Below are positions 25,840 through 35,101 of a DNA stretch of 64,000 nucleotides, piece after piece (the stretch's first letter is position 1; every line of letters begins with the position of its first letter). Where the stretch lies: assembly GCA_045126595.1 (NCBI GenBank), contig JBGVOS010000040.1, positions 1 to 64,000 of the forward strand, read 5' to 3'. The position numbers and the translations under genes were made by a program. Source of the stretch: UBA1189 sp045126595. Its GTDB lineage: Bacteria; Bacteroidota; Bacteroidia; Bacteroidales; Bacteroidaceae. The notes under the pieces were generated by a model. That model did no database searches, had not been told where the DNA came from, and saw nothing but the letters and a program-made list of their open reading frames with translations.

Positions 25840-27957
25840 TTACACATCCTTCATCGAAAGACTGATGCGCTTACGCCCATAATCCACTTCGAGTACACGC
25901 ACCGTGACGTGCTGATGTACCGACACGACAGTGGTGGGGTCAGAAACAAAGCGATTGGCGAGCTGCGATACATGTACCAGGCCGTTCTCCTTGACACCTA
26001 TATCCACGAAACAGCCAAAGTTGGTGACGTTGGTCACAATACCGGGAAGCACCATACCCGCCTTCACATCGTCAATCGTGCGGATGCGCTCGTCAAAGCT
26101 CCACACCTCGATGGCCTCGCGCGGGTCGCGACCGGGCTTCTCCAGTTCGCTTAGAATATCTTGCAAGGTAGGCAAACCTACAGCATCGCTTATATACCTG
26201 TTTATATCTATCTGTGCACGGCGCTTGTCATCGGCAATGAGTTCGGCGACCGAACAGCCGAGGTCCTTAGCCATCTGCTCCACAAGGCGATAACGCTCGG
26301 GGTGTACGGCCGAGTTGTCGAGCGGGTTCTTGGCATCGGGGATACGCAGGAAGCCTGCCGACTGCTCAAAGCTCTTCTCGCCCATGCGAGGCACACGTTT
26401 GAGTTCACTGCGCGAAGCGAAGGCTCCATGCTCGGCACGGTAGTCCACGATGTTCTGCGCCAGCGTGGCATTGAGTCCCGACACATAGGTGAGGAGATGT
26501 TTGCTCGCCGTGTTCACATTCACACCCACGGAGTTTACACAACTCTCCACAGTGCGGTCCAGCGACGATTTCAGTTCATTCTGGTTCACATCGTACTGGT
26601 ACTGCCCTACTCCGATGGATTTGGGGTCAATCTTTACGAGCTCGGCCAAGGGGTCCATCAGGCGACGACCGATAGAGACGGCACCACGCACCGTAACATC
26701 ATAGTCGGGGAACTCATCGCGCGCCACCTTCGAAGCCGAGTAGATGGAAGCACCATCCTCGCTCACCACGAAGACCTGCAGCGGGCGGTCGTAACGCTGC
26801 GAGGTGACAAACTGCTCAGTCTCACGGCTGGCCGTACCGTTACCAATGGATATGGCCTCTATCTTGTACTGCTCCACCAGGCGTGTCAGCTTGCGAGCAG
26901 CGCCAGCATAGTCCGACTTGGGCGGATGGGGAAATATCGTTTCATTATGCAGCAGATTGCCCTGCGCATCAAGACACACCACCTTACATCCCGTACGGTA
27001 ACCGGGGTCAATGGCAAGCACACGCTTCTGCCCGAGGGGCGGCGCCAGCAACAGCTGCTTGAGGTTAGCTGCAAACACACGGATTGCCTCCTCGTCGGCC
27101 TTCTGTTTGGAACTGTTGGCATACTCCGTTTCGATGGAAGGACGCAACAATCGCTTGTAGCCATCCTTCACCGCCAGGGATATCTGCTCGGCACACTCAC
27201 CATGGCTACGCACAAATTGACGTTCGAGACGTTCTATAGCTACTGTGTCATCGGCAGGAACAATGCTCACCCGCAGGAATCCCTCGTTCTCGCCACGGCG
27301 GATGGCCAGCATGCGGTGCGATGAGCAACGCGAGAGCGGTTCGCTCCAGTCAAAGTAGTCACGGAATTTGTCGGCCTCGGCCTCCTTGCCTGCAACGACC
27401 TTGGAGGTGATGCGTGCCTCGCGAGCAAAGATGTTACGCACGGCATTGCGTGATCGCTCGCTCTCGTTCACCCACTCGGCAATAATGTCGCGTGCACCCT
27501 GCAGCGCCTCATCCACATCCTTCACCTCGCCCTTGACAAAGCGCATGGCCATAGACTCCACCCCACCAGCGTTCTGTGCCATGAGCATCTTGGCCAGCGG
27601 CTCCAGTCCCTTGCCACGCGCCACCTCGGCACGCGTGCGACGCTTGGGCTTATAAGGGAGATAGATATCTTCCAGTTCGGTAGCATCCATACACTTGGCG
27701 ATGCGCAAGCGCAGTTCATCGGTCATCTTTCCCTGCTCCTCGATGGTAGCCAGCACCGTCTCCTTGCGCTTCTCCAACTCCACGAGCTTCTTGTGTGCCG
27801 TGTCGATAGCGGCAATCTGCACCTCATCAAGTCCTCCCGTCGCCTCCTTGCGGTAGCGGCTGATGAAGGGGATGGTGGCCCCCTCGACGAGCAACTTTAA
27901 TGTATTGGCCACTGCCTGCTCGGAGAGATTGAGGGTTTGGGATATATATTTGTTCAT
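25840..27957 (-). CDS. tex: Tex-type S1 RNA-binding protein
   Basis: Nucleic-acid-binding protein of the Tex/YhgF family linked to transcription. About 705 residues with an N-terminal helical region, an RNase-H-like YqgF domain (RVLAIDPGYRTGCKVVCLD near residue 320), a helix-hairpin-helix region (VNTASKHLLTYVSGLN, then RSELKRVPRMGEKSF) and a C-terminal S1 domain (VLPGIVTNVTNFGCFVDIGVK ... GLVHVSQLA). The start is MNKYISQTLNLS (ATG 27955-27957). Confidence 0.93.
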   Translation of the reverse strand: MNKYISQTLNLSEQAVANTLKLLVEGATIPFISRYRKEATGGLDEVQIAAIDTAHKKLVELEKRKETVLATIEEQGKMTDELRLRIAKCMDATELEDIYLPYKPKRRTRAEVARGKGLEPLAKMLMAQNAGGVESMAMRFVKGEVKDVDEALQGARDIIAEWVNESERSRNAVRNIFAREARITSKVVAGKEAEADKFRDYFDWSEPLSRCSSHRMLAIRRGENEGFLRVSIVPADDTVAIERLERQFVRSHGECAEQISLAVKDGYKRLLRPSIETEYANSSKQKADEEAIRVFAANLKQLLLAPPLGQKRVLAIDPGYRTGCKVVCLDAQGNLLHNETIFPHPPKSDYAGAARKLTRLVEQYKIEAISIGNGTASRETEQFVTSQRYDRPLQVFVVSEDGASIYSASKVARDEFPDYDVTVRGAVSIGRRLMDPLAELVKIDPKSIGVGQYQYDVNQNELKSSLDRTVESCVNSVGVNVNTASKHLLTYVSGLNATLAQNIVDYRAEHGAFASRSELKRVPRMGEKSFEQSAGFLRIPDAKNPLDNSAVHPERYRLVEQMAKDLGCSVAELIADDKRRAQIDINRYISDAVGLPTLQDILSELEKPGRDPREAIEVWSFDERIRTIDDVKAGMVLPGIVTNVTNFGCFVDIGVKENGLVHVSQLANRFVSDPTTVVSVHQHVTVRVLEVDYGRKRISLSMKDV

Positions 27958-27984
27958 AAATACCAACATTTATATATATATTAG

Positions 27985-28069
27985 CCGCGCTGTCATCCTG
28001 AGCTACGCGAAGAATCTCCCAAAATTGTATCTATGAGATTCTTCACATTCGTTCAGAATGACAGCGCGG
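27985..28069. repeat. TGTCATC-family fold-back element, 85 bp
   Basis: Terminal inverted repeats CCGCGCTGTCATCCTGA and TCAGAATGACAGCGCGG match at 16 of 17 positions, and an inner pair GAAGAATCTC / GAGATTCTTC extends the fold. As RNA it would be one long hairpin between hisS and tex and may end hisS transcripts. Confidence 0.8.
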
Positions 28070-28092
28070 TGTATTCGATTTAACAGGTTTAA

Positions 28093-29457
28093 TTATTCCT
28101 TCACTATAACAATAAGTTCGTCGATGGTGAGTGCACTTTGCTCGCCGGTGACCATATTCTTCACTGAGAGCTGACCGCTCTGCATCTCGCTCTCGCCCAC
28201 CATCACGACGTAGGGGATAGCGTGGTCGTTGGCAAAGGACATCTGCTTCTTCATCTTCACGCTGTCGGGGTAGAGCTCAGCAGCGATGCCTGCGGCACGA
28301 AGCTTGGCCACAAGGGGAAGGCAGTAGGCGGCCTCGGCAGTGCCGAAGTTGACAAACATCACCTGAGTGCCGCGTGCTGCGCTCTTGGGATAGAGGTCGA
28401 GCTGGTTGAGCACGTCGTAGATACGGTCGGCACCGAAGGAGATACCTACACCTGACACACCGGGCATACCGAAGATGCCGGTGAGGTTATCGTAACGACC
28501 ACCGCCCGAGATACTACCAATCTGCACGTCGAGTGCCTTCACCTCAAAGATGGTACCGGTGTAGTAGTTGAGTCCGCGAGCCAAAGTAAGGTCTACCTCC
28601 ACCTCGTTCTTGATATCGAGGTGCGTGAGGCTGTCGAGCACAAGCTCCATCTCGTCTACGCCCTTGAGGCCCGTCTCGCTGGCAGCAAGCACGGTGCGCA
28701 GGGTAGCCAGCTTGCTGCGGTTGTCGCCGCTGAGCTGGATGATGGGCTGCAGGGTCTCAATAGCCTCGGCAGGAATACCCTTCTCGGCGAGCTCGGCATT
28801 CACATTGTCGAGCCCTATCTTGTCGAGTTTGTCGATGGCTACGGTGATATCTACAATCTTGTCGGCCTGACCGATGATTTCGGCAATACCGGTGAGGATC
28901 TTGCGGTTGTTCATCTTGATACTCACGCGGATACCAAACTTCTGGTATACGGCATCAATCATCTGCACGAGGTCCACCTCATTAAGCAGTGAGTCACTGC
29001 CTACAACATCGGCGTCGCACTGATAGAACTCACGGTAACGGCCCTTCTGCGGACGGTCGGCACGCCATACAGGCTGTATCTGGAAACGCTTGAAGGGGAA
29101 CGAAAGTTCGTCGCGGTGAGCCACCACATAGCGTGCAAAGGGCACGGTGAGGTCGTAGCGCAAGCCCTTCTCGCACACCTTAGCCGCGAGCTTCAGGGCA
29201 TTGCGCTCGAGCAGGTCTTCATCGGACACCTTGCCGAAGCAGTCGCCCGAGTTAAGTATCTTGAACAGCAGCTTGTCGCCCTCCTCGCCATACTTGCCCA
29301 TAAGCGTAGAGAAGTTCTCCATCGCAGGAGTCTCGATGGGCTGGAAGCCGAAGGTGTAGAACACCTCACGGATAGTATCGAATATATAATTGCGCTTCGC
29401 CATCTCGGCAGGCGAGAAGTCGCGTGTACCTTTAGGAATACCGGGTTTTGTTGCCAT
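28093..29457 (-). CDS. hisS: Histidyl-tRNA synthetase
   Basis: Class II aminoacyl-tRNA synthetase. The 454-residue protein begins MATKPGIPKGTRDFSPAEM and shows motif 2 around YREFYQCDADVVG, plus the histidine-specific motifs LARGLNYYTGTIFEV and SISGGGRYDNLTG. The C-terminal anticodon-binding domain includes AAELYPDSVKMKKQMSFANDHAIPYVVMVG. A promoter (TACTTTTG) lies about 30 nt upstream. Confidence 0.97.
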   Translation of the reverse strand: MATKPGIPKGTRDFSPAEMAKRNYIFDTIREVFYTFGFQPIETPAMENFSTLMGKYGEEGDKLLFKILNSGDCFGKVSDEDLLERNALKLAAKVCEKGLRYDLTVPFARYVVAHRDELSFPFKRFQIQPVWRADRPQKGRYREFYQCDADVVGSDSLLNEVDLVQMIDAVYQKFGIRVSIKMNNRKILTGIAEIIGQADKIVDITVAIDKLDKIGLDNVNAELAEKGIPAEAIETLQPIIQLSGDNRSKLATLRTVLAASETGLKGVDEMELVLDSLTHLDIKNEVEVDLTLARGLNYYTGTIFEVKALDVQIGSISGGGRYDNLTGIFGMPGVSGVGISFGADRIYDVLNQLDLYPKSAARGTQVMFVNFGTAEAAYCLPLVAKLRAAGIAAELYPDSVKMKKQMSFANDHAIPYVVMVGESEMQSGQLSVKNMVTGEQSALTIDELIVIVKE

Positions 29458-29485
29458 TGTTGTTTTGCATTATGTAATTATGGTG

Positions 29486-29516
29486 CAAAAGTACAAAAAA
29501 AGTCGCGTCCGACAAA
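29486..29516 (-). promoter_or_regulatory. hisS promoter overlapping the upstream terminator
   Basis: TACTTTTG (29486-29493) and TTTG (29513-29516) on the minus strand fit the -7/-33 spacing. The -33 box coincides with the loop of the terminator hairpin of the upstream gene (29502-29526). Confidence 0.7.
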
Positions 29517-29526
29517 CGGACGCGAC
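29502..29526 (-). terminator. Rho-independent terminator of the surface-protein gene
   Basis: Perfect 10-bp stem GTCGCGTCCG / CGGACGCGAC with a 5-nt loop; on the minus strand it is followed by TTTTTTTG. It lies 26 nt past the stop codon of the 1268-residue protein gene. Confidence 0.9.
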
Positions 29527-29552
29527 CTTATTATAAGACAGAATGGAAGGAT

Positions 29553-32500
29553 TTACTTAACAAGTACCTTTTTGCCATTTACGATATAGATACCAGGAGC
29601 GGTAACTGCCTCGATGCGGCGACCGAAGAGATCGTAGATACCCTGCATAGCAGGAGCTTCAACCTTAACATCCTCGATATCGGTAGTAAACGGATTGAAC
29701 TCGCTCTGTACCTCATTCTTCTTGATAAGTTCAAGTTTCCAGTCGTCAGCACCCATCCATGTTCCGTTGAACTGATCCTTTCCGTGGAGAGCCTTATCTG
29801 CAGAGAAACCAATCTTGAGATAGTGACCGGTAACCTCAATGTTATCAATTACATGCCATGACCAACCATAACCTGTACCCAAGCCTGTTTCTGCATCAGG
29901 ACGAGCCATGAAGTAAGGATATTCCTCAATAAGTTCGACTTCCTCTGCGGTAGGACGATCGGCAGCTTCCCATGCGAGGCTGTCTTCTGTCCAGATCTCA
30001 CCACGCCAAGCGCCATAGTTCTTCACCTCAAGAGTTCTTGTGGTTTCATAGTCCACATGCTTTGAGGGAGCAGCAAAGATATATGCGCCACTACCGTCTG
30101 TACGGGCAGCTACAATGAGTTTGTAAGTACCATCAGGAATACCGATCAACTCTTGATAGAATGTAGCATTCATAGTGCCAGCATTGGGATGCCAAGCATC
30201 CAAGTATGCATTGGTAACACCACCTACATTGCTGTAGTGCTCATTGTTGTTGGTACCACAGTTCTGTGCGTTGTTCTTCAAGATAGTCCAACCAGCGAGG
30301 TCCTCACCTTCAACAGTTTCGATTGTGGGGTTAGTAATCAGATAAGTTACATTGCCCTCCTCAACCTCACGATTCATATTGTTAGATTGTTTCAGAGCCT
30401 CAAGCTTAGACTGGAGTTCGGAAGTAGCATCATTAGTATACTCTACGGTGCACAATGAAGCGAGCAATACCTCTACTTGTGGCATAACAATTTCACTGGT
30501 GAAGTACTCTACATACTTAGCCTCGATGGGCTCGGCAGTATCCTTTATTATCAACTCGGCATCTCTCAAGGCAGCAGCATAGCTTGCATAGGCCTGGAGC
30601 TGTGAGTTCATAGCAGAGAATGCGTTATGAGTAGTAGTATCTGATGCTAGAATTACATCGGCCAATGCAACAACAGCGTCAGAGAACTTGAATACATCAA
30701 CACACTCTTCATAGCCATCGCGATTGCGGAGGGTGTCAAGACGGCCATAATAGCCATCATAGAAGTTCTCAGTAGCAGTTATCACCTCTGCCCAAGCTGA
30801 AAGAACGGGGTTCACAACAGCACAAGCCTCGGCATAGTTGCCAGCCTCGGCAACGGGAGTAGCCTGCTGCAAAGCAGCGTTCAGCTCAGTCTTCTCGCTG
30901 GGAAGCATTATCGCAACGCCTTCGGTAGCCTTAGTCTTCACGCTCTGCCATGCAGCCTTCAAGTGCTCCTCAGAAGCGGGGCCATGGTAGTAAAGCTTGA
31001 AGTTGGTAGCCTGGAACCAAGCCTCTGAATTGCTACCACCCTTAGATGATGCAGCACCGATGGTGAGTGTACCATCAACAACTACAGCAAAATCGTTTGT
31101 GGTCAAGGTTGTCCACTCGTAGCTATCCCATCCTTCAGCAGTGAGGAAGTCAGAAGTTGCCGTATTGGCACCAGCAGCATATACATGCTGGTCGGTAGCA
31201 TAGTTGGTTTGAGTAATCATCTCGGCGCTAACCTTATAGAGACCATTGGGCAAGCCGGTCAATGTCTGGTGTACATCCACAGATGTGATTCCCCAACCCC
31301 AGAGGTTAACACCCTGACGGTTGGCACCACCCTCTTCTGCAGGACGGCAACCACCATTCCACTGGTCGGTACCACCACCTACTACAGACCAAGTCCACTC
31401 ACCCTTCTGCTCAAAGTTAGGATTGGGAACAAATACGGTATAGTCAGCAGCAATCTCGGGAGTAGCCTTCTGTGACATGTAGTATTCCTTAACACCTGCA
31501 TCAAGCTTAACCTTCAGCTCCTGCAATGCCTCATAAGTATTCTCTTCACACTCGGGATCGAAATAGGTCTCAGCCTCTTCAATCAAATCCCACAAAGCTT
31601 CTTTACCATCAAAGTCAAGAGGAATCAAGTCATTCTTCATGTAGTTAACCTGAGTCTTCAACTCTGCAAACAAATCAACAGCATCCAAAGTCTCGTTCCA
31701 CAAAGAGTCAAGGGCAATGATTACAGCATCTACCTCCTCGTCAGAGAATGCGTCTTCTTCGGCGTATGCCTCATACTCGTACAAGAACTCATCGACCTTC
31801 ATCCATGCAGCATAAGGGATCTTATCACCGTTCTTGGCAATATAGTCTCTGACAGATGCAATCTTTCCTGCAAGGTTCACGCTGGGGAAGTTACCATAGT
31901 AATACAACTTGAAGTCACGGAATGTACACCATGAAGCGCCTCTATGGTTGGTGTTAACCAAACCAATCTTCAATGTTCCGTCAAATACGATTACTTCAAG
32001 CTTATTCTCTGTATAGTAGTTTGCATCTTCCAGTGAATTGAAAGAATTGAACGCTTCATTGGTAGAAACACGCATATTCACGTAGCCGTTCAACACCTGA
32101 TTATTGGTAACGCCCATCTCTGAAGCCGTATACTTGTAAAGAGACAAGAGCGGAGTCGATGCATTGTTGGCATACAGCTTGGCTGTGATGTTCTCGGTAC
32201 CTGCAGCGTATGCATTACCGCTATCGTTTCCTGCTTCGCGGTAGAAACCTTGCACCATAACCACATACTTACCGTTAGGTATACCGGTGAACTCTTGATA
32301 CATATCAAAGTCACAGTCATAGAACTCCATCACTTCATATTCCAAGCCAGGCTTAGAACCTTGCCATCCATCGCTATTCTTACGCAATGTCGGGTTGGTC
32401 ATATACTTCTCTGTAACGTCAAATGCGATATCACCAGTAGCAATAGACATCTGATACTCAAAGAGGGTTTCATTCAAAGCCTCAATCTCGGCCAAAGCAC

Positions 32501-33359
32501 CGGCTGCATCCAAAAGACCGTCATCATACTTCTCCTGAGCCGCATCGGCTGCATCAATCAGTTCATCAGCACCATACTCATCAGCTTTTGCGAAAATATC
32601 ATCAATCTTCAAGATAAGCTGTTCGTAGGCCTCAACACAGACAGTGGCATCAGCCTTCTGCTGCTTCATTTTTGTCCACAGAGTATTAGCAGCAGCGAAA
32701 TCGGTCACTGTCTCAATGACCGCGATAGAAGCCTCAATCTCCACCTTCAGTGCTGCCGACATGAAGTTATCTGTCAAAGCAGTAAGGTCCTCGGCCAAGA
32801 GTGCCATCTCATCTTTAGCCCACATAGTCTTGGCAGCATCTTCGGTGTCAGCAATATACTGCATAACGCGAACATTGTCCCACGCAGCCCAGTTAACGTT
32901 TCCAGACTTGATGCGATAACCGATAGTCAGCGTCCCATTGGTAACGACTGTAGCTACAGCATATTCCGTAGGAGGATTGGTGTTGGTTGTTGTTACAGCA
33001 ACCTCATCTGCATTTGCATAGATTACCACACCCGAGGGCACAACAGTACCGTCGCTCTGCTTCACCGCGTGGGCCAAAGCCTTAACGGCATAAACTCCGT
33101 TGGGAACCTCAATGGTTTGTGACCATTCAAGGTCGCTAAGGTTCTGGTCAGAACTAATCCAGTTCTCCATAAAACTGGTTGCATTGTAACCGTAGCTCGC
33201 TGCAGTGGCAGCAATCTTCACGCCACCAGTGGTAGTCCAACCGTCGGTACCACTCTCAAAGTCAGGATTGACCAACAGACTTGTAACGTCCGTGCCATAC
33301 TGAGCTTTCACCACCAGAGCCATCAGAAGGCTCATTGCCAATAAAGTAATTTTCTTCAT
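29553..33359 (-). CDS. Large multi-module surface protein with type IX-style C-terminal sorting signal
   Basis: A 1268-residue secreted protein. Residues 1-19 are a signal peptide ending VVKAQ. Four lectin-like or carbohydrate-binding-like modules share the pattern NPxFE/NPT ... GW ... QT/QELxGIPNGxY ... DGTLxIG ... NFKLYY: about 28-168, 318-490, 644-792 and 1007-1185. They are separated by alanine- and glutamate-rich helical spacers (about 170-315, 495-640, 795-1005). The final 30 residues (MQGIYDLFGRRIEAVTAPG, then IYIVNGKKVLVK) match the type A C-terminal domain used for type IX secretion in Bacteroidales. No catalytic domain is recognised; glycan adhesion is an inference. Confidence 0.85.
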   Translation of the reverse strand: MKKITLLAMSLLMALVVKAQYGTDVTSLLVNPDFESGTDGWTTTGGVKIAATAASYGYNATSFMENWISSDQNLSDLEWSQTIEVPNGVYAVKALAHAVKQSDGTVVPSGVVIYANADEVAVTTTNTNPPTEYAVATVVTNGTLTIGYRIKSGNVNWAAWDNVRVMQYIADTEDAAKTMWAKDEMALLAEDLTALTDNFMSAALKVEIEASIAVIETVTDFAAANTLWTKMKQQKADATVCVEAYEQLILKIDDIFAKADEYGADELIDAADAAQEKYDDGLLDAAGALAEIEALNETLFEYQMSIATGDIAFDVTEKYMTNPTLRKNSDGWQGSKPGLEYEVMEFYDCDFDMYQEFTGIPNGKYVVMVQGFYREAGNDSGNAYAAGTENITAKLYANNASTPLLSLYKYTASEMGVTNNQVLNGYVNMRVSTNEAFNSFNSLEDANYYTENKLEVIVFDGTLKIGLVNTNHRGASWCTFRDFKLYYYGNFPSVNLAGKIASVRDYIAKNGDKIPYAAWMKVDEFLYEYEAYAEEDAFSDEEVDAVIIALDSLWNETLDAVDLFAELKTQVNYMKNDLIPLDFDGKEALWDLIEEAETYFDPECEENTYEALQELKVKLDAGVKEYYMSQKATPEIAADYTVFVPNPNFEQKGEWTWSVVGGGTDQWNGGCRPAEEGGANRQGVNLWGWGITSVDVHQTLTGLPNGLYKVSAEMITQTNYATDQHVYAAGANTATSDFLTAEGWDSYEWTTLTTNDFAVVVDGTLTIGAASSKGGSNSEAWFQATNFKLYYHGPASEEHLKAAWQSVKTKATEGVAIMLPSEKTELNAALQQATPVAEAGNYAEACAVVNPVLSAWAEVITATENFYDGYYGRLDTLRNRDGYEECVDVFKFSDAVVALADVILASDTTTHNAFSAMNSQLQAYASYAAALRDAELIIKDTAEPIEAKYVEYFTSEIVMPQVEVLLASLCTVEYTNDATSELQSKLEALKQSNNMNREVEEGNVTYLITNPTIETVEGEDLAGWTILKNNAQNCGTNNNEHYSNVGGVTNAYLDAWHPNAGTMNATFYQELIGIPDGTYKLIVAARTDGSGAYIFAAPSKHVDYETTRTLEVKNYGAWRGEIWTEDSLAWEAADRPTAEEVELIEEYPYFMARPDAETGLGTGYGWSWHVIDNIEVTGHYLKIGFSADKALHGKDQFNGTWMGADDWKLELIKKNEVQSEFNPFTTDIEDVKVEAPAMQGIYDLFGRRIEAVTAPGIYIVNGKKVLVK

Positions 33360-33420
33360 GGTTTTGTGTGTTTAGTTGTTAATAATAAGTTGGTTATTTA
33401 ATATTTATTGTATTGTCTGT

Positions 33421-33474
33421 GTGTTTGGTTATTTTACTGAAATAACCAAACTATTCCTAGGAATAGTTTGGTTA
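33421..33474. promoter_or_regulatory. 32-bp perfect palindrome with a competing hairpin
   Basis: Positions 33443-33474 form a perfect 32-bp palindrome (TAACCAAACTATTCC and its complement around the centre CTAG). Its left arm AATAACCAAA can instead pair with TTTGGTTATT at 33424-33433. Two mutually exclusive structures are therefore possible. It lies between the metallopeptidase remnant and the surface-protein gene and may be a terminator or attenuator. Confidence 0.6.
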
Positions 33475-33485
33475 CAATTATTATT

Positions 33486-33731
33486 TTAATCTCTGCGTCC
33501 CATATAAATCATTACATAATATACCAAGGTTGCCAACGAGCTGAGGGCAGCCACCACGTAGGTGTAGGCTGCCGAGCGCAGAGCGCTCTCGGCATCGCGA
33601 TGGGTATAGTGCGTAGTGATGCCGGCACGATCGAGCCATGCGAGGGCACGCTTGCTGGCGTTAATCTCCACAGGCAGGGTGATGAAGCTGAACAGAGAGA
33701 TTCCTATAAATATAATCCAAATCAGGCTCAT
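33486..33731 (-). pseudogene. Zinc metallopeptidase (YugP family) with the middle deleted
   Basis: The 81-residue frame starts MSLIWIIFIGISLFSFITLP and continues with VEINASKRALAWL and AAYTYVVAALSSLATLVYYVMI, which I recognise as the C-terminal part of YugP-type membrane zinc metallopeptidases (usually about 225-230 residues). The first dozen residues look like the normal N-terminus of the same family joined directly to the C-terminal third. The HExxH zinc site and roughly 140 residues are missing, in frame. This could be an internal-deletion remnant or a small membrane protein that has been kept. It cannot be an active peptidase. Confidence 0.75.
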
Positions 33732-33825
33732 TGTTTCTTTATTTCCTATATATTACAACGATTTCTCTTCGTCTAATGTTTCGCTTCAGCAACTACCGAG
33801 GCATCCCGCGCTAACTACCGCGCTA

Positions 33826-35094
33826 TCAGTCGTTATAACGCTCGATGGTCTGATCGCGGTCGGGGCCTACAGAAACAATCTTGATGGGCACCTCCAACTC
33901 TTCTTCGAGGAACGAGAGATAGTTATTGAACTCCTCGGGGAACTCGTCCTCTGAGGTCATCTTCGTCATATCGCACTGCCAGCCGGGAAGCTCTGCATAT
34001 ACGGGTTCTACCTCGCCTTCGATTGAGTAGGGGAACTCCTCGGTCTCCACGCCATTGATGCGGTAGGCTACACAGGCCTTGATGGTCTCGAAGGTATCGA
34101 GCACGTCGCTCTTCATCATGATGAGGTGAGTAACGCCATTGACCATAATAGAATACTTCAATGCTACGAGGTCAATCCATCCGCAACGACGCTTACGGCC
34201 AGTAACGGAGCCGAACTCGTGACCGAGGGTACAGAGCTTGTCGCCTGTCTCGTCGAACAGCTCGGTGGGGAAAGGACCGCTACCTACACGTGTACAGTAG
34301 GCCTTCATGATACCGTATACGTTGCCCACCTTGTTGGGGGCTACGCCGAGACCCGAACAAGCACCGGCACAGATGGTGTTTGAAGAGGTCACGAAGGGAT
34401 ATGAGCCGAAGTCGATGTCGAGCATGGTGCCCTGTGCACCTTCGCAGAGGACGCTCTTCTCGGCCTTGAGGAGTTTGTTAATCTCGTGCTCGCTGTCCAC
34501 CAAGGGGAACTGACGGAGATAGTCGATACCAGCCAGCCACTCCTTCTCAATCTCGGTGATGTCGTACTCGAAGTTCATGCTCTTCAAGATTTCCTCGTGG
34601 CGTGCCTTGGCCTTGGCATACACCTCGTCGAAGTTCTCGAGGATGTCACCTACGCGCAGACCGTTGCGGCTCACCTTGTCGGTATAGGTAGGGCCGATAC
34701 CCTTACCTGTGGTACCAACCTTGGCATCGCCCTTAGCTGCCTCGTAAGCGGCGTCGAGCACACGGTGGGTAGGCATGATGAGGTGTGCCTTCTTGGAGAT
34801 ATGGAGACGCTCCTTCAAGGGGTGGCCCGAAGCCTCGAGTGCCTCGGCCTCAGCCTTAAACAATGCGGGGTCGAGCACTACACCGTTACCAATGATATTC
34901 ACCTTGTCGCCCTGGAAGATACCGGAAGGGATTGAGCGAAGCACATACTTCTGTCCCTCGAACTCAAGGGTGTGACCCGCATTGGGACCGCCCTGGAAAC
35001 GGGCTACCACATCGTAGCGCGGAGTAAGCACATCCACTACCTTACCTTTACCTTCATCGCCCCACTGGAGGCCTAACAATACATCTACTTTCAT
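33826..35094 (-). CDS. purA: Adenylosuccinate synthetase
   Basis: GTP-dependent enzyme converting IMP and aspartate to adenylosuccinate in AMP synthesis. The 422-residue protein begins MKVDVLLGLQWGDEGKGKVVD, the family glycine-rich motif, and has FQGGPNAGHTLEFEGQKY, GTTGKGIGPTYTDKVSRNG and GCTRVGSGPFPTEL-like YCTRVGSGPFPTELFDETG. It lies 7 nt downstream of the fur-family gene, so the two appear to form one transcript. Confidence 0.97.
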   Translation of the reverse strand: MKVDVLLGLQWGDEGKGKVVDVLTPRYDVVARFQGGPNAGHTLEFEGQKYVLRSIPSGIFQGDKVNIIGNGVVLDPALFKAEAEALEASGHPLKERLHISKKAHLIMPTHRVLDAAYEAAKGDAKVGTTGKGIGPTYTDKVSRNGLRVGDILENFDEVYAKAKARHEEILKSMNFEYDITEIEKEWLAGIDYLRQFPLVDSEHEINKLLKAEKSVLCEGAQGTMLDIDFGSYPFVTSSNTICAGACSGLGVAPNKVGNVYGIMKAYCTRVGSGPFPTELFDETGDKLCTLGHEFGSVTGRKRRCGWIDLVALKYSIMVNGVTHLIMMKSDVLDTFETIKACVAYRINGVETEEFPYSIEGEVEPVYAELPGWQCDMTKMTSEDEFPEEFNNYLSFLEEELEVPIKIVSVGPDRDQTIERYND

Positions 35095-35101
35095 GATTAT
35101 G

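Noticed and set aside
26161..27324. 387-residue plus-strand frame opposite tex
   Set aside because: Antisense shadow of tex with no domain features.
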